A DNA stretch of 49,768 nucleotides from Gemmatimonadota bacterium (GCA_016713435.1 JADJPD010000031.1:1-49768); one strand, 5' to 3'; counted from the stretch's first letter, positions 24,400 through 32,552 are shown. Notes: generated by a model not told the origin, from the sequence alone. A program made the numbers and translations.

Positions 24400-25871
24400 C
24401 AGAGCCCCGCATCCCCGAGATCCCCGCGGGCGCCCGCCCACTCCGTGGCGAAACCGGTGGCGGCCGCCAGATCAGCATTCGCGCCGCTCCACTCGGGGCG
24501 GTACTTCCCGCCGGCGCTGGCGGCCGCGCTCGTGCGCGTGCCTGTGCCCGCCACCGCGAAGGCCACCACCACGCCGCCGCTGCCGGTAATCGGCGTGACG
24601 ACGAGACCATTGCCGCCGAGGACCGGAGTGACCGTGGCAGCGCCGGTGCCGAGGACCGTGACCTGGCCACTGCCAGCGAGCACGGGCGCCGTGCGGACGT
24701 CGCCCGTGCCGGTGAGCGTCAGGGTCCCCGCGCCCGCCAGGGTCGGGGCCGCGACGGTGACGGCACCCGTCCCGGTGGTCGTGGTACCGGGCCCGGTGCC
24801 CACCAGGCTCGGCGTGACCGTAACGCCGCCCGTGCCCGTGATCCGCTGCGTGCCGGTCCCCGCAAGCGCTGGCGTGACCGCCACGGCGCCGGTGCCCGTC
24901 ACGCCGGCGCCGGCGACGCTACCACTGCCCGCAAGGGCCGGGACCGGCGTCACGGTGCCGGATCCGGTCATCGTCTCGGTGCCGGCCCCCGCGAGCGCCG
25001 GGCTCAGCGCAACGCCACCGCTCCCGCTGATGCCTGCCGCCGTGACCGATCCGGTGCCGGCCAGCTGCGGGGCGGCGGTGACCGAGCCCGTGCCCTGATA
25101 CGCCAGGATGCCGGCGCCGGCGAGCTGCGGAGTGACCGTGGCATCACCCGACCCGCTGATTCCCGTAGCCGTGACGGTGCCGGTGCCGTCCAGCGCCGGC
25201 GCCACGGCCGCATCGCCGCTCGCCAGGATGCTCGCGAAGAACTCGGAGCCGACAATCGCCCAGTCGGCCGAGCCGAAGGTGGCAGTCGGGTCCTCGTCCC
25301 CGGTGTAGGTGATGCAGGCCAAGGACTCGGCCGGCGTGGTGCCCGACACCTGGTCCAGCAGCGAGTAGCTCCCGCCGGCACTGATCGGACTGCCGCCGGT
25401 GTCGGTCGCGACGAACGCCACGCGCGGGTTGAGCGGATGCTGCTGCGCCGAGGCGAAGGTCAGCGTGGCGGTCGTGCCCGCGTCGCCGCGTGCGCTGGTC
25501 GACTGCACCAGCGGGGACGTGGGCGACACGTCCGGCACTTCCACGCAGATCCACCGGCAGCCGTTGTGTGTCGTCCCCGCCAGGTCCAGCGTGATGGCCT
25601 CGGAGAAGTCCGACGTCGCCGTGAATCGGCGCGTGGCCAGACGCGAGCGATTCGTGCCGACAGTGTTGAAGCCGATCGCGGAGGTCGCCCTCCAGGCGCC
25701 GCTGGTGGCCCCGCTGATCGTGATGCCGGTGACCGGCGCCGCCCCGGTCCGTCCGTAGTTGAAGGCGATCAGGTAGGTCCGCCCCGCGACGAAGTCGATC
25801 ACTCCCGTGGTGTAGGAGTTGCGATCGACGTCGTCGACGCCGCTCTCAACGACGACGGGCGTGGCGGCCAT
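24399..25871 (-). CDS. Virion-associated protein with 11 tandem Gly-rich repeats
   Basis: 490 aa. Residues 1-215 form a globular beta domain (GVIDFVAGRTYLIAFNYGRT, CRWICVEVPDVSPTSP, SYSLLDQVSGTTPAESLACI) seen in phage decoration or fibre proteins. Residues 218-445 are eleven imperfect units of about 20 aa, consensus G-x-V-T-V-x-P-x-L-A-G-x-G-x-x-x-x-T-G. A 45-residue tail (GKYRPEWSGANADLAAATGF) ends it. The array probably forms an extended beta solenoid or stalk. Embedded between the secreted lectin-like gene and neck genes, so a surface or fibre role is likely. Confidence 0.65.
   Translation of the reverse strand: MAATPVVVESGVDDVDRNSYTTGVIDFVAGRTYLIAFNYGRTGAAPVTGITISGATSGAWRATSAIGFNTVGTNRSRLATRRFTATSDFSEAITLDLAGTTHNGCRWICVEVPDVSPTSPLVQSTSARGDAGTTATLTFASAQQHPLNPRVAFVATDTGGSPISAGGSYSLLDQVSGTTPAESLACITYTGDEDPTATFGSADWAIVGSEFFASILASGDAAVAPALDGTGTVTATGISGSGDATVTPQLAGAGILAYQGTGSVTAAPQLAGTGSVTAAGISGSGGVALSPALAGAGTETMTGSGTVTPVPALAGSGSVAGAGVTGTGAVAVTPALAGTGTQRITGTGGVTVTPSLVGTGPGTTTTGTGAVTVAAPTLAGAGTLTLTGTGDVRTAPVLAGSGQVTVLGTGAATVTPVLGGNGLVVTPITGSGGVVVAFAVAGTGTRTSAAASAGGKYRPEWSGANADLAAATGFATEWAGARGDLGDAGL
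24537..25220 (-). repeat. In-gene tandem repeat array, 11 units of about 60 nt
   Basis: Codes for residues 218-445 of the surrounding gene. Units are recognisable at DNA level by repeated ACGGGCACSG and GGCGCCGG-type blocks interleaved with proline codons. Examples of encoded cores: VTPALAGTGT, VTPQLAGAGI, LSPALAGAGT, VTPVLGGNGL. Unit copies differ at many positions, so this is an old, diverged array and not an assembly artefact. Confidence 0.75.
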
Positions 25872-25883
25872 GCGGGCGCGGTC

Positions 25884-26969
25884 CTAGCGGCCGAGCACCA
25901 GCACGTCGCGGATCCAGTACTGCTGGCCGCCCGGTGCCGTGCAGGAAGCGCCTCCGCCCCAGACGGAGAGCAGCTTGTAGGACGCGAGAGCGTAGGTCGG
26001 CAGCGTGGTGGTGGCGTCGTACCCGTCGACGTCGGCCACGAGCTGGCCGTCCATCCAGATCTTCGACCAGGAGGTGCGCGTGCCGGGGAGGCCGGTGTAG
26101 CTCTCCGTCTCGACCTTAGTCCACCGGCCGCGCGTGAGCACGCCGCCGGGCACGCTGAAGTTCCCGCCCTTGGGGTCGAGCCCCGAGAGGCCGCCCGCCT
26201 TCGCTGCTGTGGGGAGTGCCCCGGCTCCCTGCCAGGACCATCCGACCCGCAGCGCCCTCGTGGCGGACCCAGGCGACCCGCGGAGGAAGAGGATCTGTTG
26301 GTTGCCGCCGGCGGGACCGGTGCCCCAGCCGAGGATGGTCATCTTCATCCCCACGGCATGCCCCACCCAGTTCGGCGAGACCATCACCCACTGGCGCGTG
26401 TAGACGGTGCGAGCGTTAAGCGCCGTCATGCCGATCTCGAACCAGGCGGCCCCCGCCGACGTGCCGCCCCAGCAGCCGTCCCGGAGGTCGTACCGGATCG
26501 CCCGCTGGGTCGCATCGTAGACCATCTGGCCGGACCAGGTCCCGCCATTGGCGAGCTTGACCGGACCGGTGCCCGGGTCGTTCTGCCGGGTGGGCGCCAC
26601 CGCGGCCAACAGCTTCATGCCGGCAGTGTCGATGCCCGCCGTCGGCGGGACCGGCGTCGGCGTCGGCGTCGGCGTCGGCGAGGGCGGAGGCGTCGTCGGC
26701 GGCGCGGGCTTCTGCACCGCGAGCCTCGGCAGCGTGCGCCAGGCGCAGTCCCAGGAGCTCCACGCCTGCGCATTCGTCTTCGTCCTGGTGCAGCCGGCCA
26801 GCTTCACCTCGATCGAGTCGGCGGCGGGACGCGGCCACGCGACCCCCACGGCGCCCCCGGTATCACTGGCGGTGGCAGTCACGATGCTGGGGGTCTGCGC
26901 CAGCGCGGGGCTCGCGAGCGCGAGCAGGCAGGCGATCAGGAAGGGCAGGGCGGAGCCGAGACGCTTCAT
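25884..26969 (-). CDS. Secreted protein with PT-linker and concanavalin/lyase-like domain
   Basis: 361 aa. Signal peptide SALPFLIACLLALASPALAQ. A small N-domain, then a Pro/Thr linker (TPPPSPTPTPTPTPVPPT, about residues 92-110). Residues 110-361 are beta-rich with Trp: VYTRQWVMVSPNWVGHAVGM, KMTILGWGTG, GRWTKVETESYTGLPGTRTS, SKIWMDGQLVADVDGYDA; this fits a jelly-roll concanavalin-like fold (polysaccharide lyase or carbohydrate binding). Sec-dependent export is odd for a gene among neck and lysis genes; it may act on host surface polysaccharide at release. Confidence 0.65.
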   Translation of the reverse strand: MKRLGSALPFLIACLLALASPALAQTPSIVTATASDTGGAVGVAWPRPAADSIEVKLAGCTRTKTNAQAWSSWDCAWRTLPRLAVQKPAPPTTPPPSPTPTPTPTPVPPTAGIDTAGMKLLAAVAPTRQNDPGTGPVKLANGGTWSGQMVYDATQRAIRYDLRDGCWGGTSAGAAWFEIGMTALNARTVYTRQWVMVSPNWVGHAVGMKMTILGWGTGPAGGNQQILFLRGSPGSATRALRVGWSWQGAGALPTAAKAGGLSGLDPKGGNFSVPGGVLTRGRWTKVETESYTGLPGTRTSWSKIWMDGQLVADVDGYDATTTLPTYALASYKLLSVWGGGASCTAPGGQQYWIRDVLVLGR

Positions 26970-27035
26970 GGGATCATCCCTCGAGGATCCAGCGGGCCGC
27001 TTCGTCCCGCCGCGCGGTGAGGCCGGGCAAGGCCA

Positions 27036-27449
27036 TCAGCGACCATGCACGCGGGCCTTGTTCCAGCGGCGGAAGCGCACCGCTGCGCCGGTCCAGTCGC
27101 CGGCCCGGAGGCATTGCACGACACCGGCGTCGTCGCCGAGGTCGTTCGGATCCATGCCGTCGAGCGCGTCGCGTCCGACGTTGTACGCCAGGTCCGTCAG
27201 CGCCGCGAGGCGACGCGGCTCGGTTACCAGGTTGGGCGCCAACTGCAGGGCGGCTCGCTGCGCCCAGCCCAAGTCGACCCGCAGCAGCTGTTCGGCTTCC
27301 GCCTCGGTGATCGGCGGGTGCTGCAGTGATGGGATCCGGTGCCCGTAGCCGATCGTCGGGTAGCCGGCCGGGCAGAGGTACGGCGTCGCCCGAAACCCCT
27401 CCATCCGCTTCACGAGGTCGAGCAGCTCGAGCGTCAGCTCAGGTGCCAT
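27036..27449 (-). CDS. Endolysin, GH24 (T4-type) lysozyme
   Basis: 137 aa. Catalytic triad of the E-8aa-C/D-5aa-T type: KRMEGFR, eight residues on a Cys, five further residues on the Thr of PTIGYGH. Also ALTDLAYNVGRDALDG (conserved N-V/F-G helix) and AAVRFRRWNKARVHG at the end. It cleaves peptidoglycan glycan strands. No signal peptide, so it depends on the holin gene that overlaps its start by 11 nt. Confidence 0.93.
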   Translation of the reverse strand: MAPELTLELLDLVKRMEGFRATPYLCPAGYPTIGYGHRIPSLQHPPITEAEAEQLLRVDLGWAQRAALQLAPNLVTEPRRLAALTDLAYNVGRDALDGMDPNDLGDDAGVVQCLRAGDWTGAAVRFRRWNKARVHGR

Positions 27450-27666
27450 CCGGCGGCGCCCCTTTCCGGCTCCAGTGCTCCACCGCATTCCCCGCGGCGA
27501 AGGCGCCCACGCAGACGCCGATCAGCCCGGCGACGGCCGAGACCACCGCGACGTAGTCGGCCGTGAGCCGCGCCCGCATGGCGAGCACGAAGGCGCCGAG
27601 CGCGAGCAGCGCCCCCAGGGCGAGGCCCGCCATGGCGATCCGGTACTTCCGCGTGCCGGTGCTCAT
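27439..27666 (-). CDS. Holin-like protein, 75 aa
   Basis: ATG overlaps the upstream stop; the 3' end overlaps the endolysin start. Two hydrophobic helices: IAMAGLALGALLALGAFVLA (about 10-30) and VAVVSAVAGLIGVCVGAFAA (about 39-58), with a charged tail. Size, topology and contact with the endolysin gene identify it as the likely lysis-timing pore former. Confidence 0.82.
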   Translation of the reverse strand: MSTGTRKYRIAMAGLALGALLALGAFVLAMRARLTADYVAVVSAVAGLIGVCVGAFAAGNAVEHWSRKGAPPDGT

Positions 27667-28007
27667 GCGGGCCGCCCGTCGATCTTCCGCTCGATGCGCT
27701 CGAGCCGGTCCGTAAGGTCCCCCTGGAACTGGGTGAAGACGGCCGTGCTTAGGCGCTTCTCCATCTCGCGGTCCTGGTACGCCCTGTCTTCCCGACGTGC
27801 CTCCTCCAGCTTTTCCACGCGGGTCTTGAACGACCCCCAGAGAACGAGACCCGTCCCGCTCGCGGACAGCAGCGCGATCAGCCATCCGGGGACGTCAATC
27901 GCCGCGCCTGCGCTGGCCGCGGTGAGCACGAGCCAGGCGAACAGGATGAGGCCGCCCCCGACCCAGCGGGCGTCCCGACGCAACTCCTGCGCACGGTGGG
28001 CAGTCAT
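27663..28007 (-). CDS. Second two-span membrane protein with coiled coil (holin-associated)
   Basis: 114 aa. Membrane segments WVGGGLILFAWLVLTAASAG and GWLIALLSASGTGLVLWG, then a charged coiled coil (RVEKLEEARREDRAYQDREM, LTDRLERIERKI). Directly upstream of the holin with ATGA coupling. Could be an antiholin or a second holin; the C-terminal coiled coil suggests oligomer control. Confidence 0.62.
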   Translation of the reverse strand: MTAHRAQELRRDARWVGGGLILFAWLVLTAASAGAAIDVPGWLIALLSASGTGLVLWGSFKTRVEKLEEARREDRAYQDREMEKRLSTAVFTQFQGDLTDRLERIERKIDGRPA

Positions 28008-28009
28008 CC

Positions 28010-28417
28010 TCAGGCCGGCAGGGTGACCGTGAACGAGGACACCGCCACCTGGGCGCCGGTGACGATCGTGGTGCTGTTCAGGTTGAGGTCGGCACCCGAG
28101 GTGCCGATCGACCCATCGAGGACGCGCGCCCCGGTGCTCTTCACGAACGAGAACCAGGTCGCCGTGCCACCCGTCGCCGCGGCGGCAGAGCCGATCGCGT
28201 TGGCCGTGAGCACGCCCGCCGCGGCCGCGCCGAAGGCGTTCGTCGTCGGGCAGGTGAGCGAGGCGAGCACGACGTTGGCCGCGGTGACCGCACTCGAGAC
28301 GTCGGCCGGCTGCACCCCGGCGTAGACCTGCAGGAGCGCCGACGTCCCAAGCGACGTGGTCAGCTGGTCCAGCGCCTGGTTGCGCCAGGCGAGGATGAAG
28401 TGCGGATTGAGGGCCAT
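28010..28417 (-). CDS. Conserved virion protein of unknown fold, 135 aa
   Basis: Begins ALNPHFILAWRNQALDQLTT, followed by LLQVYAGVQPADVSSAV, then alanine-rich AAAAGVLTANAIGSAAAATG, and VLDGSIGTSGADLNLNSTTI ending in VAVSSFTVTLPA. This pattern recurs in siphophages as a small, abundant structural protein, possibly decoration or neck. I recognise the pattern, not a tested role. Precedes the lysis genes. Confidence 0.65.
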   Translation of the reverse strand: MALNPHFILAWRNQALDQLTTSLGTSALLQVYAGVQPADVSSAVTAANVVLASLTCPTTNAFGAAAAGVLTANAIGSAAAATGGTATWFSFVKSTGARVLDGSIGTSGADLNLNSTTIVTGAQVAVSSFTVTLPA

Positions 28418-28422
28418 CGGGC

Positions 28423-28554
28423 CTACTCCGTCTCTGCCGGCGGCGCCGGCTCAGGGATGGGCGAAGGCGACGCCTCCGGGGCGCCCTCAGTCGAAGCCGG
28501 CGGCGGGGTCACGGACCCGGTGCCACCGAGGCGGAACGGAATGGCGGACGTCAT
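28423..28554 (-). CDS. Pro/Ser-rich short protein, 43 aa
   Basis: ATG overlaps the upstream stop (ATGA). After TSAIPFRLGGTGS the chain is almost entirely Pro, Ala, Ser and Glu, thus disordered. Such peptides occur as linkers or small virion components. Evidence is coupling alone. Confidence 0.45.
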   Translation of the reverse strand: MTSAIPFRLGGTGSVTPPPASTEGAPEASPSPIPEPAPPAETE

Positions 28555-29495
28555 CGAGCGAGCGCCTCGTGCAGCGCGAAGTTGAGGACCTGGCCGTCCG
28601 CGGCGAGCGCGGGCAGCTCCGCGAGGATGGCCGGCCCCTCGCGGAGGAAGACCTGCGGGAGCCCGTCGCCGAGCAGCCGGATCCGGCCGGGGGATTCCTG
28701 CATGAGCTCGAGCAGGTGCACGGCGGAGACCAGCATGTCGGGCCGGGTGTGCCAGCGCCGGCCCTCGAAGACGGCCTCGGCGATCGGGCCGTCGTCGCCG
28801 TAGCACCGCGCCGTGCGGCCGTCCGCGTAGAGCACGAGCTCGCCGAGCCAGTCGACCCACGCCGGGTCTCGCGGATCCGGCATCGGCGGGGCATCCGGCC
28901 GCGCGGCGCAGTCGTTGCCGACGACGAGGATCTCGTCGAAGCCCATGGCCACGGCGAGCCCGACGGCCCGCACGCCCGTATTGAGCCCGCGGCCGAGGCA
29001 GACGCTCGGCTTGTAGAGGCGGCGATAGCAGAACTGCTCGAAGTCCATCGCCGGATCGGCGTGCGCCCAGCCAGCGGGCGCCGGCGTCCCGATCCACGAG
29101 TGGAAGAACGTGAGGGTGCGGCCGCACCCGGCGAGCCGCTGCACGAGGCCGGGGAAGACGCCCGAGGCGAGGTAGTACGCGACGTCATGGCCGCCGCCGA
29201 ACTCGTGGTCGGCCAGCATGCCCTCGCCGTGGTCGATCGTGATCCCGTGTGTCACCCGGACGCCGCGGCCGAGCAGGTACGGCAGGGCACTGTTGCAGGC
29301 CCAGACCTCGTCGGCGTCGGGCAGCTGGTCGGCGAGGTCCGCCAGGGAGGGGCCGGCCGCGCAAATGACGACGCGCTGACCGGCACGTGACCCGGCCTCG
29401 GCCATCCGCAGCGCCCACGGCGCATTCAGGCACACCTGATCGAACAGGTGGGCCGCGTTCGGCATGGCGAGTTGGGCGGTCAGGCTAACCGTCAT
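28551..29495 (-). CDS. DUF115 (Maf/MptE-like) protein A
   Basis: 314 aa; ATG overlaps upstream stop. Core signature RVVICAAGPSLADLADQL (G-P-S-L nucleotide-sugar-type loop), then EVWACNSALPYLLGRGVRVT and ITIDHGEGML with the acidic D; LTFFHSWIG, GFDEILVVGNDC and HTRPDMLVSAVHLLELMQ complete the Rossmann-like domain. DUF115 is the core of Maf glycosyltransferases that put pseudaminic or legionaminic acid on flagellin, and of MptE-like enzymes. A second copy lies at 32800-33831, and sugar synthesis genes lie 9-15 kb upstream in the same operon. Candidate virion glycosyltransferase; substrate unproven. Confidence 0.72.
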   Translation of the reverse strand: MTVSLTAQLAMPNAAHLFDQVCLNAPWALRMAEAGSRAGQRVVICAAGPSLADLADQLPDADEVWACNSALPYLLGRGVRVTHGITIDHGEGMLADHEFGGGHDVAYYLASGVFPGLVQRLAGCGRTLTFFHSWIGTPAPAGWAHADPAMDFEQFCYRRLYKPSVCLGRGLNTGVRAVGLAVAMGFDEILVVGNDCAARPDAPPMPDPRDPAWVDWLGELVLYADGRTARCYGDDGPIAEAVFEGRRWHTRPDMLVSAVHLLELMQESPGRIRLLGDGLPQVFLREGPAILAELPALAADGQVLNFALHEALAR

Positions 29496-29866
29496 CGCGG
29501 GTTCCCGAGCACAAGGTCGACCAGGGCGGCGCTCGCCACGGTCCAGGTGAAGTCGAAGGCCACGTAGTCCCACCGGTAGCCCGCGATCTCCTTCTTGTTC
29601 TGGTACTGCCAGAAGCCGGCGCCCACCGCGACCACGGCCAGCCGCGCGAGGCGGTGGCGGCGGACGCCGTCGCTGAACCAGGGCCCGCGCGCCACGAGCA
29701 CCATCGCAGCGCCGCCCAGGAGGTCGGCCGAGGGGTGCCAGCGCAGCGGATCGCCGGCGCCATAGGTGGCCCAGTCCCGGAAACCGCAGCAGCCGTAGCT
29801 CGGCGACTGGGCGGTCACCGGCACCGCCACCAGCAGGAGCACGACGAGCAGTCGGAGGCCGCGCAT
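29492..29866 (-). CDS. Secreted membrane-associated protein, YfiM-like
   Basis: 124 aa. Signal peptide LRLLVVLLLVAVPVTAQ; then WHPSADLLGGAAMVLVARGP and GAGFWQYQNKKEIAGYRWDY, DFTWTVASAALVDLV. The H...D, K-E and terminal D-helix pattern resembles the YfiM/DUF2279 family of periplasmic or outer-membrane proteins. It couples by ATGA to DUF115 protein A. Role in phage unknown. Confidence 0.55.
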   Translation of the reverse strand: MRGLRLLVVLLLVAVPVTAQSPSYGCCGFRDWATYGAGDPLRWHPSADLLGGAAMVLVARGPWFSDGVRRHRLARLAVVAVGAGFWQYQNKKEIAGYRWDYVAFDFTWTVASAALVDLVLGNPR

Positions 29867-29868
29867 CG

Positions 29869-30396
29869 TCAGCCTCGCAGGATCGGCACGCCGCCCTGAG
29901 TCGCTTCCAGGAGCGGGGCGATGAGGCCGAGCACGCGCGGGTAGCGCGCGAGGCCCTTCGGCCGCTGATGCGGCGCGAAATAGGTGGTGGTCAGCACGTC
30001 CACAGTCTTAGTCTGGATCCCCTCATCCTTGATGGCCCCGGCGAGATCCGTGGTGCCCGCCCGCAGGAACTCGAGCGCCAGCTCGCAGGTCGCGTCCTGC
30101 AGGCGCTGGGGGATCGTGGTGCTGTCGAGGTAGGTCCCGCCCACCGGCGCATCGGGGTCCAGGGCCCACTCGCGGGGCCACGGGAGGGCCTGCGTCGTGG
30201 AGGCCTTGCGGCCGATCCACGCCCGGAACGCCAGCTCGCGGGTCGCCTCGACGAGCGCCGCCTTCTGGTCCTCGGTGGAGGCGCTCGTCCAGGCGCTGCT
30301 GTTGAGCCGGGCTTCGAGGTAGGCCGTCGCCTCGGCCACGCTCACGAAGGAGTTGGCCGAGGCGCTGCCCGGAGTCTCGATGATGGTGATGGCCAT
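29869..30396 (-). CDS. Head completion/connector protein
   Basis: 175 aa. Starts AITIIETPGSASANSFVSVA with VAEATAYLEARLNSSAWTSA, and ends in VLGLIAPLLEAT; TRELAFRAWIGRKASTTQAL and LPWPREWALDPD match phage proteins annotated as gp6-like connectors or DnaT-like. It follows the coat gene, where head-tail connectors sit. I favour a connector. Confidence 0.72.
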   Translation of the reverse strand: MAITIIETPGSASANSFVSVAEATAYLEARLNSSAWTSASTEDQKAALVEATRELAFRAWIGRKASTTQALPWPREWALDPDAPVGGTYLDSTTIPQRLQDATCELALEFLRAGTTDLAGAIKDEGIQTKTVDVLTTTYFAPHQRPKGLARYPRVLGLIAPLLEATQGGVPILRG

Positions 30397-30459
30397 AGCC
30401 GGCCCCCGCGGTCCAGGTGAGGCGGGAGTGAGCCGAAGCTCACCCCCGCCGTCAGGGGC

Positions 30460-31599
30460 TTAGCCCAGGATCTTCACGCCCAGCTCACGCCGGACCACGT
30501 TGGCCCCGGCGAGGTAGTCGAACGAGAAGGTCTCCTGCTTGTACTGCCGGGAGAGCTCGAGGCGGAGCGCGATGCCCGAGATGGGATCGGTCGGCGCCTG
30601 GAAGATGTTCCCGGCGTTGAAGACGCCGGCCAGCGGGCGGGAGGCCCAGGCGAAGGCGTCGCGGTGCGCGGCGAGGTTCACCACATACGCGGTGCCGATG
30701 ACGGTGATCGCCGCGCCCGTGGCGGCCGCCGAGGCGAGCGCCGGGTAGAAGGCGATCGTGCGCTGCACCGTGGCCGACGCGGTGGCGTTGGCGGTGACGA
30801 CGTACTGCTGGGTGCCACCGTTGACGGTGAAGATGTCGCCGATCTTGATCGTCCCGGACGCGGTGGCGTTGATGATGTTCAGCGTGGTGTCGCCCGCCGC
30901 GGCGCCCACGGTCGACAGGGCCCAGCCCGTCACCCACCCCGTGCCCGGGGTGTAGGTGGTGATGTTCTGGTCCATGTACCAGGCGATGCCGAGCTTCGTG
31001 CCGATGGTGCCGGCGATGAGGCCCTGCGCGTCGCCGCGCTGGTCCGCCTGGATGATGTTGGTGTTGAGGAGGAAGTTGGCCTCGGCATCGGGGTCCAGCA
31101 CGCCGAAGCGGTTGTCCATCGGCGCGAGTTGCTTGTTGAGCAGCTTGCGGGCGTTGCCGCCCACGACCATCGAGCCGTTGAACGGGGTGGTGCCGGGGGT
31201 GCCGACGGCGCCGAAGAAGGCGACGTGCTTGCCCCAGAGGTACTGGTCGGCGTCGTTCGCGAGCGACTTGATGGCCTCGCTCGCCTGCATCGGGATGATC
31301 ATCCCGTCGGCGGAGACGAAGTCGTTGTCGTTGAGCTGGAACGGGGCCTCCATCCAGCGGTCGAGCGTGACCGCCGCCGAGGTCGGCGTCGAGTCGACGT
31401 TCGTCGCGAAGGCCACGGCCGGGGTCACCGCGCGCGCGGCGATCGCCGACGGGATCGGGACGTTAATAACGTTACCCTTCGCGGCCGCGAGGCTGTCGAG
31501 GTCGCGGTTCACGAGGCGGGGGCCGATGGCCTGCTGCCGCAGCGCGAGGACGCCCTGCGCCAGGATCTTGGGCAGGACTTCGGTGATCGTGTTCGCCAT
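30460..31599 (-). CDS. Major capsid protein, P22 coat-like, with inserted beta domain
   Basis: 379 aa, ATG preceded by AGGAG. N-terminus TITEVLPKILAQGVLALRQQ and VNRDLDSLAAAKGNVINVPI, then the spine helix and P-loop (QASEAIKSLANDADQYLWGK). Residues about 230-295 form an insertion (GDTTLNIINATASGTIKIGD, GGTQQYVVTANATASATVQR), comparable to the P22 I-domain. The end (LELSRQYKQETFSFDYLAGA) closes the P-domain. Next to scaffold and connector. Forms the icosahedral shell. Confidence 0.88.
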   Translation of the reverse strand: MANTITEVLPKILAQGVLALRQQAIGPRLVNRDLDSLAAAKGNVINVPIPSAIAARAVTPAVAFATNVDSTPTSAAVTLDRWMEAPFQLNDNDFVSADGMIIPMQASEAIKSLANDADQYLWGKHVAFFGAVGTPGTTPFNGSMVVGGNARKLLNKQLAPMDNRFGVLDPDAEANFLLNTNIIQADQRGDAQGLIAGTIGTKLGIAWYMDQNITTYTPGTGWVTGWALSTVGAAAGDTTLNIINATASGTIKIGDIFTVNGGTQQYVVTANATASATVQRTIAFYPALASAAATGAAITVIGTAYVVNLAAHRDAFAWASRPLAGVFNAGNIFQAPTDPISGIALRLELSRQYKQETFSFDYLAGANVVRRELGVKILG

Positions 31600-31649
31600 G
31601 GGATGGCTCCTGGATCAGGGGCCGGACGCGCCGGCCAGAGTGGAGCGAG
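31600..31649. other. Scaffold-coat spacer
   Basis: Fifty nt with the coat gene's AGGAG ribosome site. Nothing else visible. Confidence 0.4.
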
Positions 31650-32402
31650 CTACCCCGCGACCTTCGCCTTGCCCGCCGCGACGTCGGCGACGCTGGCCAG
31701 GAACTCGGGGCTGTTGGTGCTCGCGATGACCTTCGGCGCACCACCGCCCCCGGCGGCGGACTTGGAGGCCCCGCCTCCACTGCTGCCCGAGCCCTGGAAG
31801 GCGTCGGGATACTTCCCCTTGAGCCGCTGCGTCACGAGGTCGGCCACCGACATCGGACGCCCCTGGCCGTCGGCGACGAGGGGCGTCTTCGTCTCGGGGT
31901 CATAGACCTCCTCCACGAAGCCCTCCTCCATCTCCTTCAGCCGCAGGAACCGCTGCCCCTCGAGCTTCACTAGGTCCATGAACTGGGGCAGGCACCCCGC
32001 CTTGGCGAGCTCGCTGTCGAGCGCCGAGTGCGCCCGCCGCTGCAGCGCCGACTCGAGCTTCTGGATCCGCAGCTCGCGCGTGCCCAGCTCCTCGCCGTGC
32101 CGCGCCTTGAGCTGCTGCTCCAGCGCCTGCCAGTTGCCCTGCGCCTCCGCCTTCTTGCGCTCCGCATCCTCGAGCGCGGCGAGGGCCGTCCGGGCCTTCT
32201 CGGGATCCAGGCCCTCATAGGCCTTGGTCATCCCCTTCAGCTTCTTGACCTCGTCCAGCAGCTGCTGCTGGCTGGCCTTCAGGCCCGCGACCTCCTCCTC
32301 CGTGTACGTCTTCGTGCCCGCCCCGCCGCCCGCACCTGCGCCACCGCCGCCGCCGGCCCCGCCGGCGTCATCGGCCAGCGGCCGATGGATTCGGAACCAC
32401 AT
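31650..32402 (-). CDS. Scaffolding protein
   Basis: 250 aa; ATG at 32402 with AGGAG upstream (longer open frame rejected because its extension covers the terminator region). Gly-rich linker at 14-29, then a long charged helix with coiled coil (about 30-140: TEEEVAGLKASQQQLLDEVK, EDAERKKAEAQGNWQALEQQ), and a conserved tail EFLASVADVAAG. Scaffold size, charge and position just upstream of the coat gene are characteristic. Confidence 0.8.
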   Translation of the reverse strand: MWFRIHRPLADDAGGAGGGGGAGAGGGAGTKTYTEEEVAGLKASQQQLLDEVKKLKGMTKAYEGLDPEKARTALAALEDAERKKAEAQGNWQALEQQLKARHGEELGTRELRIQKLESALQRRAHSALDSELAKAGCLPQFMDLVKLEGQRFLRLKEMEEGFVEEVYDPETKTPLVADGQGRPMSVADLVTQRLKGKYPDAFQGSGSSGGGASKSAAGGGGAPKVIASTNSPEFLASVADVAAGKAKVAG

Positions 32403-32441
32403 GCCTGCCGTCTCCTGGCCGGCCCAACCGGCCACTGGGGG

Positions 32442-32485
32442 GAAACACGAAACGGCCCCCGGGAGCGAGTTCTCCCGAGGGCCGT
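32442..32485 (-). terminator. Terminator-like hairpin between head subclusters
   Basis: Minus strand: ACGGCCCTCGGGAG / CTCCCGGGGGCCGT with a six-base loop and one mismatch (32452-32485), followed by TTCGTGTTT. Lies in the 150-nt gap before the scaffold gene; partial termination would set a different dose for scaffold/coat versus upstream genes, or there may be a promoter for the coat transcript here. Confidence 0.6.
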
Positions 32486-32552
32486 CGAGGGCCATCAACC
32501 TACGACTGTCTGAAGCTCCAAACTAGGACATCGATGCCGGATTCGTCAAGCG

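Noticed and set aside
24537..25220. CRISPR array
   Set aside because: Repeats are coding, about 60 nt, diverged and without unique spacers; no cas genes.
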